64,000 nt of DNA from an uncultured Bacteroidota bacterium (GTDB lineage Bacteria > Bacteroidota > Bacteroidia > 2-12-FULL-35-15), in NCBI GenBank assembly GCA_903847205.1, contig CAINDA010000035.1, forward strand, positions 310,001 to 374,000, written 5' to 3'. A model generated the notes under the pieces. It searched no databases. It was not told the origin of the DNA and saw only the letters and a list, made by a program, of their open reading frames with translations. Every line of letters starts with the position of its first letter. The stretch's first letter is position 1. Of the stretch, positions 1-8,405 are shown one piece after another. A program made the position numbers and the translations under genes.

Positions 1-517
1 TTTCAATAGCAATTTCAAGCGGAGAAGCGGCTAAATTGCTGCTGTCGAGCGAAGCTAAAGATGGATTTTTTTTGATTGCTGATTCCACCATTGCAATATT
101 GCCTTCTTTGATGTATTCTAAAAATTTATTATCCGAAAGAAATGTAAATTCAACAGCTGGAGTTGACCCTGCAGCAGCATCAACTGTTTTTTTGAAAGTT
201 GATTTTTTATCTAAAGTTACAGCCTCAAGAGTGTTTTCGCCCGACATCAGCACAACAGGCATTGCTTTAAACGCTTTCACATCAATGGCCTTGACAGCAC
301 CGTTAATTTTAACTGTACAGTCGATATCAGCAACTATTGTTGCTTTTACCGGCACCTTCTTTTTATCAACTTTAGCCGCTGGTTTAGCTCCTGCCTTAGC
401 CGCAGGTGCTGCTGTTTTTGCTTTTTTTGCCCCCTGCCCTTCTGAAATTTGAATTATAACAAATAAACAGGCAATTGTTGTAAAGGCATACTTATAGAAT
501 GTACTTTTTTTTATCAT
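1..517 (-). CDS. Exported ankyrin-repeat-like protein, 3' end cut by window edge
   Basis: The minus-strand frame opens with ATG at 517 and stays open to base 1, so about 172 N-terminal residues are visible and the C-terminus is missing. Residues 1-27 form a signal peptide (lysines, hydrophobic stretch, then small residues). A low-complexity Ala/Lys/Pro linker follows (about 30-55), then a beta-rich stretch, and from about residue 140 a helix-loop pattern (EYIKEGNIAMVESAIKKNP, then SPLEIAIE) that looks like the start of ankyrin repeats. Ankyrin repeats bind proteins; no specific role can be given. It diverges from the permease gene at 741. Confidence 0.6.
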   Translation of the reverse strand, partial: MIKKSTFYKYAFTTIACLFVIIQISEGQGAKKAKTAAPAAKAGAKPAAKVDKKKVPVKATIVADIDCTVKINGAVKAIDVKAFKAMPVVLMSGENTLEAVTLDKKSTFKKTVDAAAGSTPAVEFTFLSDNKFLEYIKEGNIAMVESAIKKNPSLASLDSSNLAASPLEIAIE

Positions 518-649
518 GGCTTTTTTATCCTGGAATTTTTTGAGCAGTCAAAGATAGGCTATTAAGCGATTTAAGACCAGCTTTAAGCAAAAAAAATATA
601 CGGCTGGCGAACTCTCATCATTACCGGATGCTGGTTCCAATTTGTTTGT

Positions 650-657
650 TAATTTTG
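650..657 (+). promoter_or_regulatory. Candidate Bacteroidota minus-7 box upstream of the ABC permease
   Basis: TAATTTTG matches the TAnnTTTG minus-7 consensus of the Bacteroidota primary sigma factor and lies about 84 bases before the ATG at 741. No convincing minus-33 TTTG is seen at the right distance, so this is tentative. Confidence 0.3.
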
Positions 658-740
658 CGGACCGCATTGCGGATTATTAATTTCAGCAGATTATAGTACA
701 TTGCAGCATTGTTAAATTGCCGGATTTTTTAAATTATTAA

Positions 741-1982
741 ATGGCTTCATTTATAAAAGAAAATATAAAATTATCTCTCAGCTCCATCCGGGCGCAGTTA
801 TTACGAACCACCCTTACCGTTTTAATTATTTCTATCGGGATTATGGCCCTTGTGGGCATCCTCACGGCTATTGATGCTATCAAATCTTCTATCAACAGCA
901 ATTTCACAAGCATGGGCGCCAATACATTTACTATCCGCAACCGCGAAATGGACTTACGCATCGGTGAAAACGGCAGGAAGCCGAAACACTTTAAAAATAT
1001 AACCTACGAAGAAGCGGTGCGTTTTACAAAAGATTATTCGTTTCCTGCTGTGCCTTCGGTTTCTACAAGGGCATCGGGTGCAGGTACAATGAAGTATGCA
1101 TCAAAAAAAACCAACCCTAATATCCGCGTTTTCGGTTCTGATGAAAACTACCTTGCAACATCAGGCTATGAATTAGACCGGGGGCGTAATTTTTCGGCGC
1201 AGGAAGTGCTTTACGGCAATCATGTTGTACTTCTCGGGAAAGATGTGGTAGATGCTTTATTTACAAAAAAAGAAGACCCGATTGATAAAATAATAACCAT
1301 AGGAAGCGGGAAATATAAAGTTATCGGGACATTGAAATCAAAGGGCAACAGCTCGGGTTTCGGAGGAGATAAGGTGGGCATCCTTACATTAAATAATGTG
1401 CGCCAGTATTTTTCGGTGCCCAACATGACCTTCACGATAAGTGTGCTTACAGATAATGCACAGCTTATGGATGCTGCTATCAGCGAAGCAATGGGTACAT
1501 TCAGGGTTATCCGCCAGGTGCGCATTGGCGAAGAAAACAATTTCGAAATAACTAAAAGCGATAACCTTGCAAATATGCTGATTGGTTTAATAGGGAAAGC
1601 AACTACCGGCGCTACAATTATTGGAGTAATAACACTTTTGGGAGCTGCCATAGGTTTAATGAATATAATGCTTGTTTCGGTTACAGAGCGTACCCGCGAA
1701 ATAGGCATCCGAAAGGCAATTGGCGCAACAAAAAAAGCAATACGCGGTCAGTTTTTAGTGGAAGCTGTTGTAATCTGCCAGATAGGCGGCCTGCTCGGAA
1801 TTATACTGGGAATGGCTATCGGCAATCTCATCTCATTTCAGCTTGGCGTGGGCTTTATAGTACCCTGGGTATGGATTATCAGCGGTATTATTCTTTGTAT
1901 GTTTGTCGGGTTATCAGCAGGATTATACCCGGCTGTGAAGGCTTCTAAACTTGACCCTATTGATGCGCTAAGGTTTGAATAA
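741..1982 (+). CDS. ABC transporter permease, MacB/FtsX type
   Basis: This 413-residue membrane protein has the MacB architecture: a first transmembrane helix at about 20-45, a large periplasmic core domain (about 45-280), and a C-terminal FtsX domain with three helices (about 290-315, 340-365, 375-400). The FtsX signature TERTREIGIRKAIGATKKAI follows the second helix and is the usual contact with the ATPase. Relatives work as mechanotransmission exporters for lipoproteins, peptides or macrolides together with a LolD/MacB-like ATPase and an adaptor. Neither partner is next to it here, so the ATPase must be upstream of the window or elsewhere. The substrate cannot be predicted. Confidence 0.9.
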   Translation: MASFIKENIKLSLSSIRAQLLRTTLTVLIISIGIMALVGILTAIDAIKSSINSNFTSMGANTFTIRNREMDLRIGENGRKPKHFKNITYEEAVRFTKDYSFPAVPSVSTRASGAGTMKYASKKTNPNIRVFGSDENYLATSGYELDRGRNFSAQEVLYGNHVVLLGKDVVDALFTKKEDPIDKIITIGSGKYKVIGTLKSKGNSSGFGGDKVGILTLNNVRQYFSVPNMTFTISVLTDNAQLMDAAISEAMGTFRVIRQVRIGEENNFEITKSDNLANMLIGLIGKATTGATIIGVITLLGAAIGLMNIMLVSVTERTREIGIRKAIGATKKAIRGQFLVEAVVICQIGGLLGIILGMAIGNLISFQLGVGFIVPWVWIISGIILCMFVGLSAGLYPAVKASKLDPIDALRFE

Positions 1983-2002
1983 AACTGTTTACAATTGGTG
2001 TG

Positions 2003-2037
2003 AGATTGCTTCAGTCGTATCTCCTTCGCAATGACGT
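2003..2037. repeat. Dispersed repeat-like segment (GATTGCTTC...CGCAATGACG)
   Basis: The segment starting GAGATTGCTTCAGTCG and ending TTCGCAATGACG resembles an imperfect palindromic interspersed repeat that I recall from many Bacteroidota and other bacterial genomes. Only one copy is seen in this window, so the assignment rests on recollection, not on an internal match. Confidence 0.4.
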
Positions 2038-2096
2038 TCTTGATTTAATACTTTCTAACTTTAATTTGTTCTGATACTATTTTCTTAAAGATGCTT

Positions 2097-2621
2097 TCAC
2101 TGAGGTTTATATTCGGGCTTATAAATTAAAGTGAATTTATCATTTAAAATAATATGATAATCCGGGTCAAAATCGTTTTCGTTATTGATATCTGTGCCCC
2201 AGGTGAAATTATAGTTGTCAATAATTAATTCGGAAGTGTTCGTTCTCAATAAGTTTGAATTTATATTGCCGTAGATGCTGTTTTCTCTATCATCTTTTTT
2301 AATCCAATTCATTATGTACTTATCCTTATTATTTGTCGGTGTTAAAACAGCAGTAAACTCCAAAGAAAAATTTGCCAAAGTATATTTATCATGATTTTTG
2401 ACAATATAATATGTACTCTCAATTAATTTAGAACTATGCATTGGATTTGCCTTTTTTGAAGAATAGATTGTGAAACGCTCTTCCCTTTTGTAAAGACCTT
2501 CAATGGAATCTGCCTTATTATTTTTCCAATACTCCTTTAACTTTTCTTCAGTCCAATTTGAAGATTGTCCCAGCATTAAAATTCTGAAACTAATAAATAG
2601 CAAAGTTGTAAAGTATTTCAT
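2097..2621 (-). CDS. Exported protein of unknown function
   Basis: This 174-residue protein has a short N-terminal signal peptide (MKYFTTLLFISFRILMLGQS). The mature part is polar with alternating beta-type stretches, many Asn/Asp/Lys residues and an acidic-aromatic C-terminus (residues about 135-170). It has no Cys pair, no repeats and no catalytic motif that I recognise. It is probably periplasmic or surface-located. It stands alone, convergent with the permease gene; upstream of its start lie a terminator hairpin (2741-2773) and the 20-bp repeat array. Confidence 0.6.
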   Translation of the reverse strand: MKYFTTLLFISFRILMLGQSSNWTEEKLKEYWKNNKADSIEGLYKREERFTIYSSKKANPMHSSKLIESTYYIVKNHDKYTLANFSLEFTAVLTPTNNKDKYIMNWIKKDDRENSIYGNINSNLLRTNTSELIIDNYNFTWGTDINNENDFDPDYHIILNDKFTLIYKPEYKPQ

Positions 2622-2740
2622 TTTATAATCCGGTTGTACCAGTTACCAATAATTAAAATTCAGTTTATCAAAAAATACCGCTCTTTCAAAATAATATAAT
2701 GCATATTCATATCCCCACAAATATAATCTTATAAAAAAAC

Positions 2741-2773
2741 AAATGCTGATTCTTTAAATAAGAATCCGCATTT
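2741..2773 (-). terminator. Intrinsic terminator for a minus-strand transcript
   Basis: AAATGCTGATTCTT and AAGAATCCGCATTT pair as a 14-bp stem with one mismatch and a 5-nt loop. Read on the minus strand the stem is followed by a T-rich tract (TTTGTTTTTTT), the layout of a Rho-independent terminator. It lies just after the stop at 2801-2803 of the minus-strand coding remnant next to the repeat array. Confidence 0.7.
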
Positions 2774-2800
2774 ATAAATCTAATTTATACTATTTATAAT

Positions 2801-2920
2801 TTAAGGCCCCATAATATTAACAGAATCGTTGAGTGGAATTTGCCTGCTTTATTATATGCAATAGTTGTTATAGGTACAGCTAGAAAGTCGATAGGTTTAG
2901 TTTGAGAAGCTATAGTTGGT
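2801..2920 (-). pseudogene. C-terminal remnant of a minus-strand gene abutting the repeat array
   Basis: Reading the minus strand out of the repeat array gives protein-like sequence (LSFLPPTIASQTKPIDFLAV, then ITTIAYNKAG). After a shift of frame it continues as IPLNDSVNIMGP and a TAA at 2803-2801, followed 28 bases later by an intrinsic terminator in the same direction. This looks like the end of a former gene with a frameshift near 2840. The upstream body is now the 20-bp array. I do not recognise the family, and no start codon can be assigned. Confidence 0.35.
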
Positions 2921-3440
2921 GGCAGAAAAGCTGAGGTTTTGGCTGAAAAGCTGAGGTTTTGACCAAAAAGCTGAGCTTTTGATGAAAAAGCTGAGCTTTT
3001 GGCGAAAAAGCTGAGCTTTTAACCAAAAAGCTGAGGTTTTGGCGAAAAAGCTGAGCTTTTGGCTGAAAAGCTGAGCTTTTGATGAAAAAGCTGAGCTTTT
3101 GGCGAAAAAGCTGAGGTTTTGACCAAAAAGCTGAGCTTTTGACCAAAAAGCTGAGCTTTTGACCAAAAAGCTGAGGTTTTGGCGAAAAAGCTGAGGTTCT
3201 GGCTGAAAAGCTGAGCTTTTGATGAAAAAGCTGAGGTTTTGGCGAAAAAGCTGAGGTTCTGGCTGAAAAGCTGAGCTTTTGGCGAAAAAGCTGAGCTTTT
3301 GACCAAAAAGCTGAGCTTTTGATGAAAAAGCTGAGGTTCTGGCTGAAAAGCTGAGCTTTTGACCAAAAAGCTGAGCTTTTGATGAAAAAGCTGAGGTTTT
3401 GGCGAAAAAGCTGAGCTTTTGGCTGCAAAGCGGAAGATAA
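2921..3440. repeat. 25-unit, 20-bp tandem repeat array with dyad core
   Basis: Twenty-five consecutive units of exactly 20 bp (2921-3420) plus one degenerate unit (3421-3440), with no insertion or deletion. Each unit is a 4-5 base variable head (GGCG, GACC, GATG or GGCT, with rarer GGCA and AACC) followed by a constant core AAAAGCTGAGSTTTT. When S is C the core is a perfect dyad, AAAAGCT-G-AGCTTTT; I count 15 such units and 10 with G. Three of the G units end GTTCT and each is followed by a GGCT head. All minus-strand frames are open only because the unit contains no reverse-strand stop triplet; the plus strand has TGA in every unit. The array lies about 140 bp upstream of the MarR/RND operon. 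Confidence 0.97.
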
Positions 3441-3530
3441 AAATGCGTTCCCTATTTATTCTATAGCAATTTCAGAGAAACATACCCTTAGAAAACATAA
3501 CCAGATAGATTTTACGCATTTAATTGTTAA

Positions 3531-3561
3531 AATTAGTTATCAATGTTAACTGTTACTAATT
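3531..3561. promoter_or_regulatory. Candidate MarR autoregulatory operator
   Basis: Nested inverted repeats sit directly before the MarR gene: AATTAGT (3531-3537) pairs with ACTAATT (3555-3561), and AGTTA pairs with TAACT inside them with a 7-bp spacer. MarR proteins usually bind such AT-rich dyads over their own promoter. The site ends a few bases before the presumed minus-7 box, so binding would block transcription. This is inferred from position and symmetry only. Confidence 0.4.
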
Positions 3562-3566
3562 ATAAC

Positions 3567-3574
3567 TATATTTG
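3567..3574 (+). promoter_or_regulatory. Minus-7 box TATATTTG of the MarR gene
   Basis: TATATTTG fits TAnnTTTG and lies 5 bases before the ATG at 3580. If this is the true minus-7 box, transcription begins at or next to the start codon and the message would be leaderless. Confidence 0.5.
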
Positions 3575-3579
3575 TCCCC

Positions 3580-4062
3580 ATGCCTCTTGATAAAAACCAC
3601 CCTCTTTTTGAACATCTGCCTTTAGGAAGACTAATGGGCAAGATTACCAAAAAGTATTTCGGGGCGCTGAGCAAAAAACTGGATCATCTCGGTATCGACC
3701 GTCATTTCTCACCGCTTATTGTAATTGCTGAAACAAAAGAAAAATGCACACAGCAATATCTTTCTGATATGCTTAACATAGATAAAGTGTCAATGGTAAG
3801 GATATTGGATTATCTTGTTAAACACGGCCTGATTATAAGGGCTGTGAATCCTGCCGATAGAAGAGAACATATCCTTCAGCTTACGCCTAAAGCAAAAAAG
3901 ATAATGCCGAAAATTTTAAGCGGGATAAGCGATATGAATAAAACAGCATTGAAAGGTCTGGATAAAAATGAGCAGGCGCTGTTATATAAGTTTATAGAAA
4001 CGATAACAAAAAATGTTGAAAATTTACCCGGCAAAAAAGTAGATATTAAAATAAAACAGTAA
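3580..4062 (+). CDS. MarR family transcriptional regulator
   Basis: This 160-residue protein has the size and winged-helix layout of MarR regulators. A helix-turn-helix lies at about 62-85 (QQYLSDMLNIDKVSMVRILD), followed by the beta-wing with the typical basic segment (NPADRREHILQLTPKAKKIM). The N- and C-terminal helices would form the dimer interface. It is the first gene ahead of a complete RND efflux operon, 64 bases upstream of the adaptor. It most likely represses that operon and itself through the dyad at 3531-3561 and is released by phenolic or lipophilic ligands. The ligand and repression are inferred from the family and gene order. Confidence 0.88.
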   Translation: MPLDKNHPLFEHLPLGRLMGKITKKYFGALSKKLDHLGIDRHFSPLIVIAETKEKCTQQYLSDMLNIDKVSMVRILDYLVKHGLIIRAVNPADRREHILQLTPKAKKIMPKILSGISDMNKTALKGLDKNEQALLYKFIETITKNVENLPGKKVDIKIKQ

Positions 4063-4126
4063 TACTTAGTCCATATTTAAAAATCTTTTGAAGAGTTTAA
4101 CAATTTAAAACCGCTGTAAAAAAAAC

Positions 4127-5182
4127 ATGAAACGTTTAATTATAATAGTAATCATAATTATAGTGCTGGGTCTTATCAAATGGTTTTTTTTACAAAACAC
4201 AACCGGCGAAAAACCATCAGCCAAGCCAGCCGGAGTTAATGTTGTTGGTATTACAGCAAAAATTGCCAAAGAAAGCAAAATAGAAAACAAGCTCAACATT
4301 TCAGGAACAGTGCTTGCCAATGAAGAAGCACAGCTTGTTTTTGAAATTTCAGGGAAAATACTCAGCATGAATCTCAGAGAAGGAGCAAGAGTTGCAAAAG
4401 GAGATTTATTGGTAAAACTCAATGATGATGATCTGCAGGCTCAGTTAAAAAAATTGAAGCTGCAGGAAGTATTAGCAAAAGATAACGAACAGCGTCAGAA
4501 AAAACTTTTTGAAATTCACGGTGTGAGTGAGCAGGATTATGAAACTGTTTTGAATACTTTAAAATCTGCTCAGGCTGATATTGAATACACAAAAACATTG
4601 ATCGACAAAACTGAGCTGCATGCCCCTTTTAACGGAACTATCGGCTTGAGAAATGTAAGCGAAGGAAGCTTTGTTTCACCTGCCGTATCAATTGCAACTA
4701 TTGAACAAATTGATCCTGTAAAAATTGATTTTTCTGTTCCTGAAAAATATGCTGCTCTTGTGCAGCCTGGCACGCTGATAGATTTCACAACTGAAGAAAC
4801 GCGAAATGATATTTTTCAGGGAAGAGTAACTGCGGTTGATCCTAAAATAGATATAGCAACCCGCACCGTAAAAGCACGCGCATTGTGTCCCAACAATAAA
4901 GGCAAAATATTTCCCGGCTCCTTTGCAGCCATTCAGCTTGTTTTAAAAGAATCAGAAAACAGTTTCATGATCCCCAGCCAGGCATTAATTCCCATTCTGA
5001 ACGGATATAAATTATTCCTGATAAAAAATGGTAAAGCACAGGAAACAATTGTTACTACCGGATTACGAACTGAAAGCGACGTACAGGTATTAAAAGGCAT
5101 TCAGCAGGGAGATACTGTTGTAATCAACGGTGTTATGCAGTTAAAAACCGGAACGCCTTTAAAAATAAATGCCTTGCAGTAA
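4127..5182 (+). CDS. RND efflux periplasmic adaptor subunit (HlyD/MFP family)
   Basis: At 351 residues this has the size of an AcrA/MexA-type adaptor. An N-terminal membrane anchor (about 3-22) is followed by the first half of a lipoyl/barrel-sandwich domain (about 55-95), a short alpha-hairpin with Lys/Gln-rich helices (about 100-155), the second lipoyl half (HAPFNGTIGLRNVSEGSFVS, about 165-185), a beta-barrel domain and a membrane-proximal C-terminal domain ending GDTVVINGVMQLKTGTPLK. It has no lipobox Cys, so anchoring is by the helix. It would join the pump at 5285 to the channel at 8406. Confidence 0.92.
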   Translation: MKRLIIIVIIIIVLGLIKWFFLQNTTGEKPSAKPAGVNVVGITAKIAKESKIENKLNISGTVLANEEAQLVFEISGKILSMNLREGARVAKGDLLVKLNDDDLQAQLKKLKLQEVLAKDNEQRQKKLFEIHGVSEQDYETVLNTLKSAQADIEYTKTLIDKTELHAPFNGTIGLRNVSEGSFVSPAVSIATIEQIDPVKIDFSVPEKYAALVQPGTLIDFTTEETRNDIFQGRVTAVDPKIDIATRTVKARALCPNNKGKIFPGSFAAIQLVLKESENSFMIPSQALIPILNGYKLFLIKNGKAQETIVTTGLRTESDVQVLKGIQQGDTVVINGVMQLKTGTPLKINALQ

Positions 5183-5239
5183 AATTGTTTTTAGTACAAT
5201 TGATTCAAATAATATTGAATCCTAAAAATACTGATGAAC

Positions 5240-5284
5240 AATGACCAATCAACCAATGACTAATGACTAATGCCCAATGACTAA
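5240..5284 (+). repeat. Heptamer repeat (AATGACT) in the leader of the RND pump gene
   Basis: About six imperfect copies of AATGACT/AATGACC run in tandem up to the start codon of the pump gene. They create several tiny ATG-led frames. One of them (ATG CCC AAT GAC TAA, 5270-5284) ends directly against the ATG at 5285. Copy-number change would alter the leader. Confidence 0.7.
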
Positions 5285-8200
5285 ATGAGCACCTTCTCCC
5301 ACATATTTATTAAACGCCCGGTTCTTGCAATAGTTGTGAACCTTGTGATCGTGCTTTTTGGCGGCTTAGGATTTTCTTACCTCGGCGTGCGTGAGTATCC
5401 GGCCATTGATCCGCCTTTAATTACTGTTTCTACTAATTATACCGGCGCTAATGCGGATGTTATTGAATCGCAGATTACTGAACCGCTTGAAAAAACTATC
5501 AATGGAATTGCAGGGATACGCACCATATCTTCTACCAGCAACCAGGGTGTAAGTACTATCTCTGTAGAGTTTGATCTGGGTGCTGATATGGAAACTGCAG
5601 CAAATGATGTAAGAGATAAAGTAGCGCAGGCAGTAAAATTACTTCCATTGAATATTGATGCACTCCCTACCGTTACAAAATCTGATGCCAGCTCCGATGC
5701 AATTATTTCAATGACTCTGAGCAGCAAAGAGCGAAACATTCTTGAAATAAGTGATTATGCCGAAAATGTTTTGCAGCAGCGCCTCATTACAATTCCCGGA
5801 GTAAGCACCATACAGATTTGGGGACAAAAAAAGTATGCCATGCGCATTTGGATGGATCCTGCAAAACTTGCCGCCTACGGATTAACACCTATTGATGTGC
5901 AGGCTGCTATCACTAAAGAAAATGTTGACTTACCCGCAGGAAAACTTTCAGGAGCTAATACCGAACTTACCGTAAACACTTATGGAAGGCTCACAGATGA
6001 AAAAGGTTTTAATAATCTCATCATCCGCAGCGACAACAATACAACCATCCGTATAAAAGATATTGGCTATGCCATCCTTGGTCCAGAAAATGAAGAAACT
6101 GTTTTACGGGAATCTGGTCTGCCGATGGTTGGATTGGCGCTTGTGCCGCAGCCCGGGTCAAATTATCTCGATATCTCCAAAGAGTTTTACAAACGGATGG
6201 ATCAGATAAAAAAAGAAATTCCGAAAGACTACAAACTGAATATTGCATTAGACAGCACACGTTTTGTAAAAACATCAGTAGAGGAAGTAGGAGAAACAAT
6301 TCTGATTGCACTTGTATTAGTTATTCTCATTATCTATCTTTTTTTCCGCGACTGGCTCGTGGCTTTCCGCCCGCTTATCGATATTCCTATCTCACTCATA
6401 AGCGCATTTTTTATAATGTATATGTTTGGATTTTCGGTGAACATTCTTACACTGCTTGCCGTTGTGCTCGCAACAGGGCTTGTTGTTGATGACGGAATTG
6501 TTGTTACTGAAAATATTTTCAAAAAAGTGGAGCAGGGACTGTCACCTATGGATGCTGCATTCAAAGGTTCGAGCGAAATATTTTTTGCGATAGTATCTAC
6601 TTCTATCACCCTTGCAATTGTTTTCCTTCCGGTGATTTTTCTGCAGGGTTTTGTCGGCAGATTGTTTCGTGAATTCGGAGTTGTAATTGCAGGAACCGTG
6701 CTTGTTTCCGCCTTTGTATCGCTTACGCTCACTCCAATGCTTAACGCGAAAATGATCCGCAAAAATCAGAAGAAAAGCCGCTTTTATGATCTCACGGAAC
6801 CTTTCTTTGTTAATCTTGTAAGCAGTTACCGCAATACGCTTCAGGGATTCATGCGGAAAAGATGGATTGCAATCGCATTAATTTTTGCCTGCCTTGGAAT
6901 AATTTTTATAGTCGGAAATCTTATACCGTCTGAACTTGCCCCGCTTGACGACAGAAGCTGGCTGCGCTTCGCTGTTACAGCACCCGACGGTTCTTCGTTT
7001 GAATATACCGATAATTTTATGATGAAACTGACTGATTTCATTAATGATTCTGTTCCCGAAAAACAAGTATGCCTTACTGTAACATCGCCGAACTTTGGCG
7101 GGGCAGGAGCTGCAAATACAGGGATGGTGCGCCTTGCTCTCAAAGACCCTTCTCTTCGAAAACGTTCGCAGCAGAAACTTGCAAATTATATTAGCAAAAA
7201 TACTTCTGGCTTTTCCGGGGCCAAAACACTTATAATTCAGGAGCAGACAATTGCCGTAGGCGGAGGCGCAAAAGCAGGTCTGCCTGTTCAGTTTGTTATT
7301 CAAGCACCCAACTTTGAAAAACTAAAAGAAGTAGTTCCGAAATTTATGGATGAAGCAGTAAAAAATCCGGTTTTTCAAGGAGTAGATGTAAATCTCAAAT
7401 TTACCCGCCCAGAACTAAATATTTCCATTGACCGCGATAAAGCGAAATCATTGGGCATCACAGCGGCTGATATTGCACAGACACTTGCAATGGCTTTCAG
7501 CGGACAGCGTTTCGGATATTTTATTATGAACGGAAAACAATACCAGGTGATGGGTCAGGTAACACGCGAAAACCGCGACAAACCGCTTGACTTGAAATCA
7601 CTGTATTTAAAAAGTGCAAACGGACAATTAATTCAAATGGATAATATTGTAAAAGCAAAAGAAGAGAGCAGTCCGCCGCAGCTTTATCACTTCAATCGTT
7701 ATATGTCAGCAACTGTTTCGGCAGGCCTTGCTCCTGGCAAAACAATTAAAGACGGCATAGATGAGATGAAAAAAATCGGTGTTAAAGTTTTAGATACTTC
7801 TTTTGCAACATCTCTTTCAGGTGCTTCCCGCGATTTTGCCGAAAGTTCCTCCAACATTATGTTTGCTTTTGTTCTTGCGCTTGTGCTGATTTACTTAGTG
7901 CTCGCTGCGCAGTTCGAAAGTTTTGTTGACCCTTTAATTATTATGTTAACCGTACCGCTTGCAGTTGCAGGTGCATTACTTTCGCTTTGGTATTTTAATC
8001 AGACATTAAATATTTTCAGTGAAATAGGCATCATCATGCTCATCGGATTAGTTACAAAAAACGGAATTCTTATCGTTGAATTTGCCAATCAATTACAGGA
8101 GCAGGGAATGACGAAAATAGAAGCCATTCACGAAGCTGCAGCAAGCCGTCTGCGCCCTATTTTAATGACCAGCATTGCTACTGCTCTTGGTGCACTGCCT

Positions 8201-8404
8201 ATTGCACTTGCCATTGGAGCCGGTGCAAAAAGCCGGATGGGAATGGGAGTTGTGGTTGTCGGCGGAGTAATGCTATCTCTGATTCTTACGTTATTTGTAA
8301 TACCAGCTGTCTATTCTTATTTATCAAAAGAGCATGTGCATGATAAAGAAACTGAAAACAATAATGAACCCGAGCCGCTTTCAAAAGAAATAATCGAAAA
8401 CTAA
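5285..8404 (+). CDS. RND multidrug efflux pump (AcrB/HAE1 family)
   Basis: This 1039-residue protein matches AcrB-type proton antiporters in length and layout: a first helix (about 10-32), a large periplasmic loop, helices 2-6 (about 335-490), helix 7 (about 530-550), a second periplasmic loop and helices 8-12 (about 855-1010). The N-terminus (FIKRPVLAIVVNLVIVLFGG) is typical. In helix 4 the paired aspartates of the proton relay are present (GLVVDDGIVVTENI, D402-D403), which points to drug/hydrophobic-compound efflux and not metal efflux. It is cotranscribed with the adaptor (102 bases upstream) and the channel gene (2 bases downstream). The substrate range is unknown. Confidence 0.95.
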   Translation: MSTFSHIFIKRPVLAIVVNLVIVLFGGLGFSYLGVREYPAIDPPLITVSTNYTGANADVIESQITEPLEKTINGIAGIRTISSTSNQGVSTISVEFDLGADMETAANDVRDKVAQAVKLLPLNIDALPTVTKSDASSDAIISMTLSSKERNILEISDYAENVLQQRLITIPGVSTIQIWGQKKYAMRIWMDPAKLAAYGLTPIDVQAAITKENVDLPAGKLSGANTELTVNTYGRLTDEKGFNNLIIRSDNNTTIRIKDIGYAILGPENEETVLRESGLPMVGLALVPQPGSNYLDISKEFYKRMDQIKKEIPKDYKLNIALDSTRFVKTSVEEVGETILIALVLVILIIYLFFRDWLVAFRPLIDIPISLISAFFIMYMFGFSVNILTLLAVVLATGLVVDDGIVVTENIFKKVEQGLSPMDAAFKGSSEIFFAIVSTSITLAIVFLPVIFLQGFVGRLFREFGVVIAGTVLVSAFVSLTLTPMLNAKMIRKNQKKSRFYDLTEPFFVNLVSSYRNTLQGFMRKRWIAIALIFACLGIIFIVGNLIPSELAPLDDRSWLRFAVTAPDGSSFEYTDNFMMKLTDFINDSVPEKQVCLTVTSPNFGGAGAANTGMVRLALKDPSLRKRSQQKLANYISKNTSGFSGAKTLIIQEQTIAVGGGAKAGLPVQFVIQAPNFEKLKEVVPKFMDEAVKNPVFQGVDVNLKFTRPELNISIDRDKAKSLGITAADIAQTLAMAFSGQRFGYFIMNGKQYQVMGQVTRENRDKPLDLKSLYLKSANGQLIQMDNIVKAKEESSPPQLYHFNRYMSATVSAGLAPGKTIKDGIDEMKKIGVKVLDTSFATSLSGASRDFAESSSNIMFAFVLALVLIYLVLAAQFESFVDPLIIMLTVPLAVAGALLSLWYFNQTLNIFSEIGIIMLIGLVTKNGILIVEFANQLQEQGMTKIEAIHEAAASRLRPILMTSIATALGALPIALAIGAGAKSRMGMGVVVVGGVMLSLILTLFVIPAVYSYLSKEHVHDKETENNNEPEPLSKEIIEN

Positions 8405-8405
8405 T

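Noticed and set aside
741-1982. Complete MacAB-type exporter
   Set aside because: Only the permease is seen; there is no ATPase or adaptor gene next to it.
2897-3428. Minus-strand frames of 89, 115 and 172 codons in array 1
   Set aside because: A 20-bp unit puts all three frames through the same 20-codon cycle, and the unit happens to lack reverse-strand stops; open frames are therefore not evidence of a protein. No start context or promoter is visible.
2921-3440. Arrays considered as CRISPR arrays
   Set aside because: Units are only 20-21 bp with a 4-5 base variable head or single-base states, no spacers of 25-45 bp exist, and no cas gene is in the window.
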